Assembly (NCBI GenBank): GCA_019747815.1
Contig: JAIEQJ010000032.1
Coordinates: forward strand, 38,809 to 102,808
Direction: 5' to 3'
DNA: 64,000 bases
From: Hyphomonadaceae bacterium
GTDB taxonomy: Bacteria > Pseudomonadota > Alphaproteobacteria > Rhizobiales > Hyphomicrobiaceae
The position numbers and the translations under genes were made by a program. The notes under the pieces were generated by a model, which saw only the letters and a list, made by a program, of their open reading frames with translations, was not told where the DNA came from and ran no database searches. Of the stretch, positions 36,231-44,633 are shown in pieces; positions within the stretch are counted from its first letter, which is position 1; each line of letters starts with the position of its first letter.

Positions 36231-36529
36231 AGCCAGCAGCGCAGATATGCGCGCGCGACAACAACCTGCACCCTAGATGCAATTTCAGGACAAGTGGGTG
36301 CGCTGACTTATGCACAGGAGCGGCCCCTCGCGATTGACTACAATGACATAAGTTGCAGATGCCGATATTATGTTGCTGCTCGAAAGTGCGTCTGTTCAAG
36401 TTGCGTAGAAGTGCGTAGAGGCTCCTGCAGTTTGCCGTCGCCGGACCTGTGGCATTCCCCCGCGTTTGTCCTCCAGGCTTTGGCGCCCGGTCGTGCGGGG
36501 GCCTTTTTGCTGTCGGCAAGCCGGACGGT

Positions 36530-36982
36530 TCATCGCCGGCTCACGGTCTCCACCCGCATCAGAGTCGATTGCAGCAGGGCGCACGGCTCCAAGCCATTGG
36601 CGCCCCAATGATGGATGTCGGCCCGACAGGCGGTGAGGGTCTTGCCGGCATGCAGGACGCGGCCCTCCGCTCTGAGCGTCGGCGGCATCGCCGCGCGAAG
36701 GAGATTGAGCTTGTATTCAACAGTCAAAAGCTCGGCGCGGGCCGGCATCAGCGAATAGGCAGCACAGGCGGTCGCCGCCTCGGCAATGGCGCCGATGGCG
36801 CCCCCATGAAAAAAGCCCTGCTGCTGGGACACACCTGGCGCATGGGGCATTTCGATCACGCACGACCCGGGCTCGAGAGCCACAATACGGGCGCCCAACG
36901 TCGCCATCAAACCCTGCTTGGCGAAGCTCTCGCGTACGACCCTTGCGTAGTCCGGATTGCTGACCTTGAACTCGGTTGTCAT
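36530..36982 (-). CDS. PaaI-type thioesterase (hotdog fold)
   Basis: Hydrolyses acyl- or aryl-CoA thioesters in the cytoplasm. 150 residues from ATG 36982; a GTG at 37009 would add nine. The hotdog core shows the catalytic-loop motif GFFHGGAIGAIAEAATACAAYS and the strand LLTVEYKLNLLRAAM. It lies 48 bases from an alpha/beta hydrolase gene on the same strand, and the two may be one transcript. Confidence 0.88.
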   Translation of the reverse strand: MTTEFKVSNPDYARVVRESFAKQGLMATLGARIVALEPGSCVIEMPHAPGVSQQQGFFHGGAIGAIAEAATACAAYSLMPARAELLTVEYKLNLLRAAMPPTLRAEGRVLHAGKTLTACRADIHHWGANGLEPCALLQSTLMRVETVSRR

Positions 36983-37030
36983 CGGCGATCCCACCCGTAG
37001 TCCCGACACCCATCGTCGCCACGCCGTGCG

Positions 37031-37783
37031 TCAAGGTCGCCGCCGGAGAAATGCCAGCACGCCGTCCTTGTAAACCCGGTCGCCGACGGTGCGCATGTGA
37101 TCCCGTCTCGGCACCGTAAGCGCCTCCGCGCCCGGTATCAATGCAGCCAGTTCTTCGGCCCGACCGCCAATCACATCTTCGCTGCCCGTCACCACCAGCA
37201 CCGGGAGCGTGAGCGCCGATATCGCCTCACGGCTGATGGGATCGCGCGCACCGCGGATGCAGGCGGCCAGCGCCTTGAGATCGCCGCCGGTCTTCTCGGC
37301 AAAGGCACGGAAGGTGCGCGCGGTCGGATTGATCACATCGTCGATGCTCCGGGCTTCGAGCGCATGCGCAATGGGTCCCGTTCCCGCCATGGGGCGCACC
37401 ATGTTGCCGCCGAGGCCGGCGAAGATGGCGCTGCGCACGCGATCAGGATGTTGCAGGGCCAGAAACGCGGCGATGCGCGCCCCCATCGAATAGCCCATCA
37501 CATCGGCGCGCGCGATCCCGAGATGATCCAGCAATCCGCGAGCATCCTCCGCCATCAACGCGGCGGCATAGGCCTTCGGATCGTAAATCTTCTCGCTCTC
37601 GCCGTGCCCCCGGTTGTCGATGGCGATCACGCGAAATCCTTGCCCGGTGAGGAAGGCGACCCAGCCGGGATCGACCCAGTTGTCCCTCACGCTCGAGGCA
37701 AAGCCGTGGATCAGCAGGATGGGGTCGCCCTCCCCCTCATCCGTGAAGGCGATGCGCACCCCGCCCGAGTTGAAGGTCTGCAT
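37031..37783 (-). CDS. Alpha/beta hydrolase
   Basis: 250 residues. Oxyanion motif LLIHGFASS at about 24-32, nucleophile elbow GYSMG, acid Asp in VVTGSEDVIGG, and His in RRDHMRTVGD are all present, so the triad is complete. ASSVRDNWVDPGW and the FRVIAIDNRGHGES strand are typical of the epoxide-hydrolase/carboxylesterase-like group. The substrate is unknown. Confidence 0.88.
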   Translation of the reverse strand: MQTFNSGGVRIAFTDEGEGDPILLIHGFASSVRDNWVDPGWVAFLTGQGFRVIAIDNRGHGESEKIYDPKAYAAALMAEDARGLLDHLGIARADVMGYSMGARIAAFLALQHPDRVRSAIFAGLGGNMVRPMAGTGPIAHALEARSIDDVINPTARTFRAFAEKTGGDLKALAACIRGARDPISREAISALTLPVLVVTGSEDVIGGRAEELAALIPGAEALTVPRRDHMRTVGDRVYKDGVLAFLRRRP

Positions 37784-37901
37784 GGCCGTTCCTCTTGCTC
37801 ATGTGTGACGACATTGCGCCCGCCCCACCCCTATCATCCCGCGCCCCGAGCCGCTATGTTGCCGCCTCATTTCCGCACCCATTCGAGCCGCAGGCCCGCC
37901 C

Positions 37902-38153
37902 ATGGCAGATTCTCTCGTTCCCCACCTCGCCAACGATCAGGGCGTGGAGAAGATCTATGTCGGCGTGAAGGAATTCCAATGCATGGGCGCGCGGCCACCC
38001 TATGATCACCCGCACGTCTATCTGGACATGGGCGCGGACAGCCAGATCCTTTGCCCGTACTGCTCGACGCTCTATGTGCACAATGGCGGGCTCGCACCCG
38101 GGCAGACCGATCCCGATGGCTGCCTCGTGACGCTGCAAGACGCCGCAACCTGA
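37902..38153 (+). CDS. Small zinc-finger protein (zf-CHCC type)
   Basis: 83 residues. The zinc-finger core is ILCPYCSTLYVHNG with His upstream in DHPHVYLDMG, giving the Cys/His set of the CHCC family that in mitochondria is a complex I subunit. Alphaproteobacterial members are short like this one. It precedes an FAD monooxygenase gene by 15 bases on the same strand, possibly one transcript, although no functional link is known. Confidence 0.87.
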   Translation: MADSLVPHLANDQGVEKIYVGVKEFQCMGARPPYDHPHVYLDMGADSQILCPYCSTLYVHNGGLAPGQTDPDGCLVTLQDAAT

Positions 38154-38168
38154 ATTTGGCCCACGTCC

Positions 38169-39344
38169 ATGTCTGCGCGACAGCCGATCCTGATCGCCGG
38201 CGGCGGCATCGGGGGCTTGGCGCTCGCCCTGGCGCTGGCGCGGCGTGATCGTCCATCCATCGTCCTGGAGCGGCAGGAGACGGTCGCGCCGCTCGGCGCC
38301 GGCATCCAGATCGGGCCCAACGGCATGCACGCGCTGCAGGCACTCGGGCTCGCCGACGCCTTGCAGCCATTCGCCGGCGTGCCTGAGGCCATTGCCGTCC
38401 ACGCCGGGTCCAGCGGCCGCGTCCTGACCCGTCTGCCGCTCGGCCAGTGGATCGCCGGCCGGCATGGCGCTCCCTATTGGGTGGCCCATCGCGGCGACTT
38501 GCACCGTGTCCTGCTCGACGCCGCCAACTCCGACCCGCGCATCACGCTGCGCTCGGGCTTCGACATCGCCGCGGTGGCACAGACTGAAGCGGGCGTGACC
38601 GTTGCCGATCGCTCCGGTGCGATGGCATCCGGGCCGGCACTGGTCGGAGCCGACGGCCTCTGGTCCGCGGTTCGCCAATTCTTCCCCGGCATGCCGGCTC
38701 CCGAATTTGCCGGCGCGACCGCTACCCGCACCACGATCCCGGCGGCGCGCGCCGGACGCCTGGCGATCCCCGCTGTGGGGCTATGGCTCAATCCGCATGC
38801 CCACGTCGTGCACTATCCCGTGCGCGGCGGCAGCGACATCGCGGTGGTGGTGATCGCGCGCGAGACTTGGCAGGGCCGCCAGTGGGATGCCGAGGCCGAC
38901 GCGCCCACGCTGCTGGCGCAGATGGAAAGCTTTCATCCGAGCCTGACGACGATCCTGCGCACGGTGACGGCGTGGCGCAAGTGGGCGCTCTATACGCTGC
39001 CGCCGCTGCCGAGCTGGACCGCCGGCCGCGCGGCGCTGCTGGGCGATGCGGCCCACCCCATGCTGCCGTATCTGGCCCAAGGCGGGGCTCTCGCCATGGA
39101 GGATGCCCTCGTGCTGGCGGGCTGCGTGGCCCATGACAGCGATATCCCTGCCGCCTTCGGCACCTATGCATCGCTGCGCCGCGACCGCACCCGACGCGTG
39201 CAGGCCGCGAGCGTGCGCCAAGGGCGCATCTATCGCCTCGCGCCGCCGCTTTCGCAGGCACGCGACGCCGTCTTCCGAGCGGCGCCCGCCGCGCTCATCA
39301 TGTCGCGCCTGGACTGGCTCTATGGTTGGCGCCCCGCACGCTAG
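38169..39344 (+). CDS. FAD-dependent aromatic-ring monooxygenase
   Basis: 391 residues of the group A flavoprotein hydroxylases. The FAD-binding GGGIGGLALALAL is at about 11-23, the DG motif VGADGLWSAVR near 160, and the GD motif ALLGDAAHPMLPYLAQGG near 290. Best resemblance is to salicylate or 3-hydroxybenzoate hydroxylases, but the substrate cannot be read. No ring-cleavage gene is beside it, although an FAH-family hydratase lies 1 kb away. Confidence 0.9.
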   Translation: MSARQPILIAGGGIGGLALALALARRDRPSIVLERQETVAPLGAGIQIGPNGMHALQALGLADALQPFAGVPEAIAVHAGSSGRVLTRLPLGQWIAGRHGAPYWVAHRGDLHRVLLDAANSDPRITLRSGFDIAAVAQTEAGVTVADRSGAMASGPALVGADGLWSAVRQFFPGMPAPEFAGATATRTTIPAARAGRLAIPAVGLWLNPHAHVVHYPVRGGSDIAVVVIARETWQGRQWDAEADAPTLLAQMESFHPSLTTILRTVTAWRKWALYTLPPLPSWTAGRAALLGDAAHPMLPYLAQGGALAMEDALVLAGCVAHDSDIPAAFGTYASLRRDRTRRVQAASVRQGRIYRLAPPLSQARDAVFRAAPAALIMSRLDWLYGWRPAR

Positions 39345-39413
39345 CGGGAGTGCGTTGCGCCGCGCACCTTTCACCGCTAGCTTTTGCGTCCCGCCGTCAG
39401 CCGCGAGCCCGTC

Positions 39414-40274
39414 ATGCCCTTCGATCCGCAGAAGATCCTGAACTGGAAATTCCCCGAAATCGAGCACACCTACAGCGAGAAGGACACCATCCTCTACGCG
39501 CTGGGGCTCGGCTGCGGCTCCGATCCTGACGAGGCCGACGATCTCAAGTTCGTCTACGAGCACGGGCTGGCCGCATTGCCGACCATGGCCGTCGTGCTGG
39601 CCTATCCCGGCAACTGGCTCGAGAGCAAAGAGTCCACGGCCGACTACAGCAAGGTGCTGCATGGCGAGCAGTATCTGACGCTGCACCGCCCCATTCCGCC
39701 GTCCGGCACCGTCGTCGGCCGCGGCCGCGTCGTCGATCTGCTCGACAAGGGCAAGGACAAGGGCGCCGTGCTCTATGCTGAGCGAACGATCCTCGACAAG
39801 ACCTCCGGCCAGCCGATCGCCACCATGACCTCGGCGGCGATGCTGCGCGGCGACGGCGGTTTTGGCGGCAAGCCCGGTCCGCAGCCGGCACCGCACAAGA
39901 TCCCGGACACCGCGCCGGCCGCCAGCGTGGACCTCAAGACGCATCCCAACTCGGCACTGATCTACCGTCTCTCCGGCGACCGCAACCCGCTGCATGCCGA
40001 CCCCAAGGCCGCGGCCAGGGGCGGCTTCAAGACGCCGATCCTGCATGGGCTGTGCACCTATGGCATCGCCGGCCGCGCCATCGTCAAGGCCTGCTGCGGC
40101 GGCGACCCGGCCAAGCTCCGAAGCCTCCAGGTGCGCTTCTCCTCCCCGGTCTTCCCCGGCGAGACCATCCGCACCGAGGTATGGCCGGACGGGGAGCGCG
40201 TCTCCTTCCGCGCCCGCGTGGTCGAGCGCGACGTCGTGGTGCTCAACAACGGCTTGGCGACCGTCGCCGCCTGA
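39414..40274 (+). CDS. MaoC-family enoyl-CoA hydratase (hydratase 2)
   Basis: 286 residues with two hotdog halves. The catalytic hydratase 2 motif is in the C-terminal half: YRLSGDRNPLHADPKAA with Asp and His, followed by FKTPILHGLCTYG. It adds water to (2E)-enoyl-CoA to give the (3R)-hydroxy form; relatives act on fatty or steroid acyl-CoA. ATG 39414 is chosen as start because homologues begin close to FDPQKILNWKFPE. Confidence 0.93.
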   Translation: MPFDPQKILNWKFPEIEHTYSEKDTILYALGLGCGSDPDEADDLKFVYEHGLAALPTMAVVLAYPGNWLESKESTADYSKVLHGEQYLTLHRPIPPSGTVVGRGRVVDLLDKGKDKGAVLYAERTILDKTSGQPIATMTSAAMLRGDGGFGGKPGPQPAPHKIPDTAPAASVDLKTHPNSALIYRLSGDRNPLHADPKAAARGGFKTPILHGLCTYGIAGRAIVKACCGGDPAKLRSLQVRFSSPVFPGETIRTEVWPDGERVSFRARVVERDVVVLNNGLATVAA

Positions 40275-40285
40275 ACCCGACCCGT

Positions 40286-40400
40286 TGTCACCCCGGAATT
40301 CGCCGAAGGCGAAAATCCGGGATCCAGGGCCACAGCCGCCCGCGCGTCACTCTCGGCCCTGGGTTACCGGCGCTCGTGCTCCGCGCGAGGCCGGCATGAC
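40286..40400. repeat. Dispersed repeat family B, complete copy
   Basis: 115 bp, starting TGTCACCCCGG and ending CCGGCATGAC, with internal stems GGCGAA/TTCGCC and CCAGGGCC/GGCCCTGG. Nearly the same length and plan as the copy at 18375-18490. It lies across the 3' end of the FAH-family gene. Confidence 0.85.
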
Positions 40401-41160
40401 GAGGTGGCGCTAGGTTGCCGTCGAGCGCGAAGTCGAGGCGCTCTCCGCGGGCAATATCCACCGTCACCATGACGCTGCCGGTGATGGCCACCATGCCCGC
40501 CGTCATCGGCCGGCCGCACGCCACGGCCTGGTTGGCGAGCCATGCCAGCGCACCCAGCGGATCGTCGGTCCTGCCGCTCCCGACCTCCCGGCCGTTGCTC
40601 TTGAGCAGGCCGCTAACGCCGTTGAGATCCAGACCGGCGGGCAACGGCTTGGCAACGCCGATCACGATGCCGCCGTTCCAGGCATTGTCGGCGATCAGCG
40701 AGAGCGCGTTGCAGGTGCTGTAATCGGCGAAGCGATCCTCGATCAGCTCGAAGGCAGGCATGATGTGCGTCACCGCCGCACGGACGGTCTCGCGCGTGTA
40801 GGGCTCGAGCCCCTTCGGCAGATTTTGTCCGAGCTTCACCGCCAGCTCGCATTCGACCCGCACGTTGATATAGTCGGCCTTGGCAATCGCGGCCGGGGAG
40901 GTGTGCACCCGCGAGGCGAAGATCGTGCCCATGCACGGATGATCGATCCCCATCAGGGCCTGCATCACCTTGGTGGTGGTGGCGATCTTCAAGCCGGCCA
41001 CCGCCCCGAGCCGAGCCGCCCACAGGGCGCACAATTCGGCTTGCGCCTCATAGGCATCGGCCACGGACCGAGGCGCTAGCGCCTCGGGCAGATTCTGATA
41101 GCGTGCACGCGTGCGATGGGCCTCGTCGAGAAAGCGTGCAGCGTCGGCAGCTCGTGACAT
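40288..41160 (-). CDS. 2-Keto-4-pentenoate hydratase-like (FAH family), tail from a repeat
   Basis: 290 residues; the enzyme part is about 250. Hydratases of this family add water to 2-oxopent-4-enoate-type products of aromatic meta-cleavage. Family blocks: GLKIATTTKVMQALMGIDHP, ECELAVKLGQNLP, VTHIMPAFELIEDRF, and ADNAWNGGIVIG. After LDFALDGNLAPP the reading enters the dispersed repeat at 40400, adding about 38 foreign residues (RSTSAGNPGPRVTRGR and beyond) before a stop. Convergent with the MaoC gene. Confidence 0.87.
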   Translation of the reverse strand: MSRAADAARFLDEAHRTRARYQNLPEALAPRSVADAYEAQAELCALWAARLGAVAGLKIATTTKVMQALMGIDHPCMGTIFASRVHTSPAAIAKADYINVRVECELAVKLGQNLPKGLEPYTRETVRAAVTHIMPAFELIEDRFADYSTCNALSLIADNAWNGGIVIGVAKPLPAGLDLNGVSGLLKSNGREVGSGRTDDPLGALAWLANQAVACGRPMTAGMVAITGSVMVTVDIARGERLDFALDGNLAPPRHAGLARSTSAGNPGPRVTRGRLWPWIPDFRLRRIPG

Positions 41161-41270
41161 GCTCCCCCCTTGGCGGTGTGAGACGGCCCTTGGCTTTTTC
41201 GGGGCCGCATCTGCGTTATGATCGACGCTAACATCGCGGCAGCAATGCCGCCAGCCTGAGGAGACGCCCC

Positions 41271-42290
41271 ATGTTCGAGACCACCATCGCCGGTAGCTTG
41301 CCGAAGCCGGCCTGGCTTGCCGAGCCCGACAAGCTGTGGGCGCCGTGGCGGCTGGAAGATGCAGCCCTGGACGCGGCCAAGCGCGATGCCACGCTTCTGG
41401 CGCTCAAGGAGCAGGAGGACGCCGGCATCGACATCGTCGGCGACGGCGAGCAGGCACGCCAGCACTTCGTGCACGGCTTCCTGGAGCGCGTCGAGGGCAT
41501 CGATTTCGCCAACAAGGTGGAGATGGGCATCCGCGCCGACCGCTACAAGGCGATGGTGCCGCAGGTGGTGGGACCGGTGCGCCTCAGGGGCCGCGTGCAT
41601 GCCTTCGAGGCGCAATTGGCGCGGGCCCACACCAGGCGAAAGCTCAAGTTCACCCTGCCCGGTCCCATGACGATCTCCGACACCATCGCCGATCGGCACT
41701 ACGGCGATCGAGTGAAGATGGCCATGGCATTCGCCGACCTCCTCAACCAGGAGGCCCGCGCGCTGGAGCAGGACGGCGTCGACGTCATCCAGTTCGACGA
41801 GCCGGCCTTCAACGTCTTCATGGACGAGGTGACCGACTGGGGCATTCCCGCGCTCGAGCGCGCGGCCGCGGGCCTCGCATGCACCACCGCCGTGCACATC
41901 TGCTACGGCTACGGCATCAAGGCCAACATCGACTGGAAGGCCACGCTGGGCTCGGAGTGGCGGCAATACGAGCGCATCTTCCCCGCCATCGCCAAGAGCC
42001 GCATTCGCCAGGTTTCACTGGAATGCCGCAACTCCAAGGTGCCGATCGACCTGATCGGCCTGCTTCAAGGCAAGGACGTGCTGGTCGGCGCCATCGACGT
42101 GGCGAGCGACACGGTCGAAACGCCGGAGCAGGTTGCCGAGATAGCTGCCGCAGCGATGCGGCATGTGCCGGCGGTCCGCATTCAGCTCTGCACCAACTGC
42201 GGCATGGCACCCATGCGCCGCGACATTGCCTACGCCAAACTGGCGGCATTGGCCCAAGGCGCGGCACTGGCCCGCCAGCGCTGGGCGTAA
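41271..42290 (+). CDS. Core-type methionine synthase (MetE C-terminal domain homologue, MesD-like)
   Basis: 339 residues, the size of a single MetE catalytic barrel. Zinc ligands are visible: H209 and C211 in VHICYGYG, and C310 in CTNCGMAPM. The start TIAGSLPKPAWLAEPDKLWAP and IQFDEPAFNVFMDEV match, from memory, the short bacterial synthases called core-MetE/MesD. Members of that class were described as working with a DUF1852 partner (MesX); no such gene is visible here. It probably methylates homocysteine, with the methyl donor uncertain. Confidence 0.85.
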   Translation: MFETTIAGSLPKPAWLAEPDKLWAPWRLEDAALDAAKRDATLLALKEQEDAGIDIVGDGEQARQHFVHGFLERVEGIDFANKVEMGIRADRYKAMVPQVVGPVRLRGRVHAFEAQLARAHTRRKLKFTLPGPMTISDTIADRHYGDRVKMAMAFADLLNQEARALEQDGVDVIQFDEPAFNVFMDEVTDWGIPALERAAAGLACTTAVHICYGYGIKANIDWKATLGSEWRQYERIFPAIAKSRIRQVSLECRNSKVPIDLIGLLQGKDVLVGAIDVASDTVETPEQVAEIAAAAMRHVPAVRIQLCTNCGMAPMRRDIAYAKLAALAQGAALARQRWA

Positions 42291-42410
42291 AATCGGAAAG
42301 GGTCACGCGGGAAGCCGGTACCGACCTCGGCATTTTAATTCTAAGTGTCGGTATATATTGGCTATTTCGATAGTTGTTGTCTGCGCATACATTGCGAAGA
42401 CAAAAGGGGG

Positions 42411-42433
42411 CAGGCGCCGCGTTCCGGCGCCTG
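42411..42433. terminator. Hairpin in the gap after the methionine synthase gene
   Basis: CAGGCGCCG at 42411-42419 and CGGCGCCTG at 42425-42433 with a 5-base loop. GTTT follows on the plus strand, and CCCCCTTTTG follows on the minus strand. It may terminate either direction. Confidence 0.5.
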
Positions 42434-42527
42434 GTTTGGCAGCGGTAGGCTTGCCCACGCAATTGCGCCTGGAACTCGGGAGGTCAGTGCGGCGTTGGTG
42501 AGCCGGATCACGTCGGAGTTGAATGTC

Positions 42528-42617
42528 ATGCCGCCCTTTCTTCCCCAGTGGCTCATATTCCTTGCCGTTCACGTCCTCTTCATTGCCGGTGCCGTCGCCG
42601 TCGCCGCTTTGACCTGA
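42528..42617 (+). CDS. Possible one-helix membrane peptide
   Basis: 29 residues, starting MPPFLPQW, with one hydrophobic helix LIFLAVHVLFIAGAVAVAA. GGAG lies about nine bases before the ATG. The composition is that of small membrane peptides such as transporter accessory subunits, but I recognise no family. It is 90 bases before the glutaredoxin-DinB gene. Confidence 0.4.
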   Translation: MPPFLPQWLIFLAVHVLFIAGAVAVAALT

Positions 42618-42707
42618 TCCAACCCCACACCCGGGCAAACACCTTCCGGCCTTGCTCGCGCCAACGGCCGCAGTATCGTGCGCGATCGTCTCGGAAGGAG
42701 CAGGTCG

Positions 42708-43520
42708 ATGGCGCAATCGTCACTGAACGCCCCTGTGATCAAGGCCTATTGGCAGCCTGGATGCACGAGCTGCCTCAGGATGAAGGAGTTCCTGCTCAAG
42801 CACGGCGTGCCGTTCGTGTCAGTCAACGTGCTGGAGGACCAGCAGGCGTTTGCGGAGCTGGCCGCCCTCGGCATCCGGTCCGTGCCCATCGTTCGCCGCG
42901 GCGCCGACTGGGCCAACGGGCAAGTGCTGCGTGACGTGGCACGCGTCGCGGGCATCGCATGGGGCGGTGCGCAGGTGCTGCCTCCGACCGAGCTGGCTGC
43001 CCGTCTGGTGACCATCCAAAGCGCGGCTCAACGCCTGTTCGCGCAGATCCCGGACGACAAGATGGACCGGATGCTGCCGCATCGTCCCCGCAGCTACGCG
43101 CAGCTTGCCTATCACATCTTCAATATCGCCGATGCCTTCCTGGAGCACGAGGTGCAGGGCTTGCCGCTGGAGGAGGGAGCCTACGGACGCATCCCGCCGC
43201 CACAAATGAGCACCAAGGCCCAGATCCTGGCCTACGGGCAGGATGTGCTCGCGCGCTTTCAGGCCTGGTGGGATGGCCCCGGCCGCACGGCCGACCTCGC
43301 GCGCAAGGCCCGCGTCTACTATGGCGACGTGACCGTGCACGAGTTCCTCGAGCGCACGGCCTGGCATTCCGGACAGCACGTGCGACAGCTCATGATGGTG
43401 CTCGACAGGCTCGGCATCGCCCCGGATCAACCCGTGGGCACCGAGGTTTTTACAGGCCTGCCGATGCCGGAGAAGGTCTGGGACGACGAGCGGCCCATGC
43501 CCCGAGGTTTGATGGCCTGA
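42708..43520 (+). CDS. Glutaredoxin-DinB fusion protein
   Basis: 270 residues from ATG 42708, with GGAAGGAG upstream. Residues about 8-90 are a glutaredoxin-like thioredoxin fold with active site CTSC and cis-Pro SVPIV. Residues about 105-260 are a DinB-like four-helix bundle, with the His residues of the usual metal site in YHIFNIADAFLEHE and the W/H motif AWHSGQHVRQL. DinB-fold proteins include thiol transferases that use bacillithiol, mycothiol or glutathione, so a joined redox and thiol-transfer activity is a reasonable guess. Confidence 0.87.
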   Translation: MAQSSLNAPVIKAYWQPGCTSCLRMKEFLLKHGVPFVSVNVLEDQQAFAELAALGIRSVPIVRRGADWANGQVLRDVARVAGIAWGGAQVLPPTELAARLVTIQSAAQRLFAQIPDDKMDRMLPHRPRSYAQLAYHIFNIADAFLEHEVQGLPLEEGAYGRIPPPQMSTKAQILAYGQDVLARFQAWWDGPGRTADLARKARVYYGDVTVHEFLERTAWHSGQHVRQLMMVLDRLGIAPDQPVGTEVFTGLPMPEKVWDDERPMPRGLMA

Positions 43521-43682
43521 GGTTTGATGGGCCTAAGGTTCCATGACCTGTGTTCTGTAGCGGCCGCCCCCGGTCTCCGCGTTCACAATCGTCTTGCGCC
43601 CGGACCAACCAAAGCTGCATCGCGGCTCAGTAAGAATAGTGATATACTTGGTATCAATCGATCACGAAATCGCATCGGCGCC

Positions 43683-44615
43683 GTGAGCAACAGCCTGCGC
43701 GATATCCGTCTGTTCGTGGCGGCCTACGAGGAACGCTCGTTCACCGCCGCGGCCAGGCGTGAGAACGCCACCCAATCGGGCGTATCGCAGCACATCCGCA
43801 AGCTGGAGGATGCGCTGGATGCCAAATTGTTCGCGCGCGACAAGGGCCGGGTGGTGCCGACGCCAGCCGGCGACGGCTACTATCGTCACTGCATCGAGCT
43901 GCTCAGCACCTATGCCAAGGCCACCAGCGCCGTTCGCAGGCACGGGACCGGTCTTGCCGGCAGCATCGTCGTCGGGCTGATGCCGACCATGACGCGGTGC
44001 GTTCTAGCGCCCGCGCTGGCGCGCTTCATCGACAAGCACCCCAATGTCGTGGTTCGCGTCGTGGAAGGCTACAGCGCAGCGCTCACCGAGCAGGTCCAGG
44101 CCGCCGAGCTGGAATTTGCGGTCGTGCCGGCCTTCTCCGGCGCGCCCGGTCTCAAGAGCCGGCTGTTTCTGCAAACACCCGAGGTGCTGGTGACCAGCGC
44201 CAAGTCTGCCCAGACCCACCTTGCGCCCATACGCCTGGCCGAGCTCGGCCCCCTCCAGCTGGTGGTGCCGAGCAAGGCCAACACGCGGCGGCGGTTGATC
44301 GAGACATATCTCGCGTCCAACGGCGTGGCGATCGAGCGCCTGATCGAGCTCGATACCATGCTGGGCACCCTCGACTTCGTGGCGCGAACCGACTGGATGG
44401 CGATCCTGCCGGGGATCATGATGGCCACGGAAATTGGGCCCCGCCAGTTCACGGTCAATCCGATCGCCGCACCGCCCTTCGGCCTCGATCTCGTTCTGAT
44501 CGAGCCCGCACGGCGCCCCATATCTCCTGGCGCAGCGGCGTTCCTCGAGATCCTCGAGGAGGAGAGTGCTCGCCTCAACCGGCGGTGGGACGCTCCAGCG
44601 AAATCACCACGCTAG
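43683..44615 (+). CDS. LysR-family transcriptional regulator
   Basis: 310 residues from GTG 43683. Winged helix-turn-helix at about 5-60: LRDIRLFVAAYEERSFTAAARR and QSGVSQHIRKLEDALDAKLFAR. The inducer-binding domain spans about 90-300. The upstream frame stays open to 43524, but only GTG 43683 gives the standard LysR N-terminus. An A/T-rich TATACT lies at 43643-43648. It is convergent with the aldo-keto reductase gene; the target is unknown. Confidence 0.9.
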   Translation: MSNSLRDIRLFVAAYEERSFTAAARRENATQSGVSQHIRKLEDALDAKLFARDKGRVVPTPAGDGYYRHCIELLSTYAKATSAVRRHGTGLAGSIVVGLMPTMTRCVLAPALARFIDKHPNVVVRVVEGYSAALTEQVQAAELEFAVVPAFSGAPGLKSRLFLQTPEVLVTSAKSAQTHLAPIRLAELGPLQLVVPSKANTRRRLIETYLASNGVAIERLIELDTMLGTLDFVARTDWMAILPGIMMATEIGPRQFTVNPIAAPPFGLDLVLIEPARRPISPGAAAFLEILEEESARLNRRWDAPAKSPR

Positions 44616-44633
44616 GGGTGGGCGGGAGGGGGA

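Larger units (their letters stand above)
42291..42707. other. 417-base gap with an A/T-rich stretch and a hairpin
   Basis: Between the methionine synthase and glutaredoxin-DinB genes. It holds an A/T-rich block at about 42331-42380, a strong hairpin at 42411-42433, and a possible 29-residue membrane peptide at 42528-42617. Nothing else is supported. Confidence 0.6.

Noticed and set aside
36483..36508. Hairpin with TTTTT after GGCGCCC...GGGGGCC
   Set aside because: The stem has mismatches and no gene ends just before it on that strand, so a terminator is not supported.
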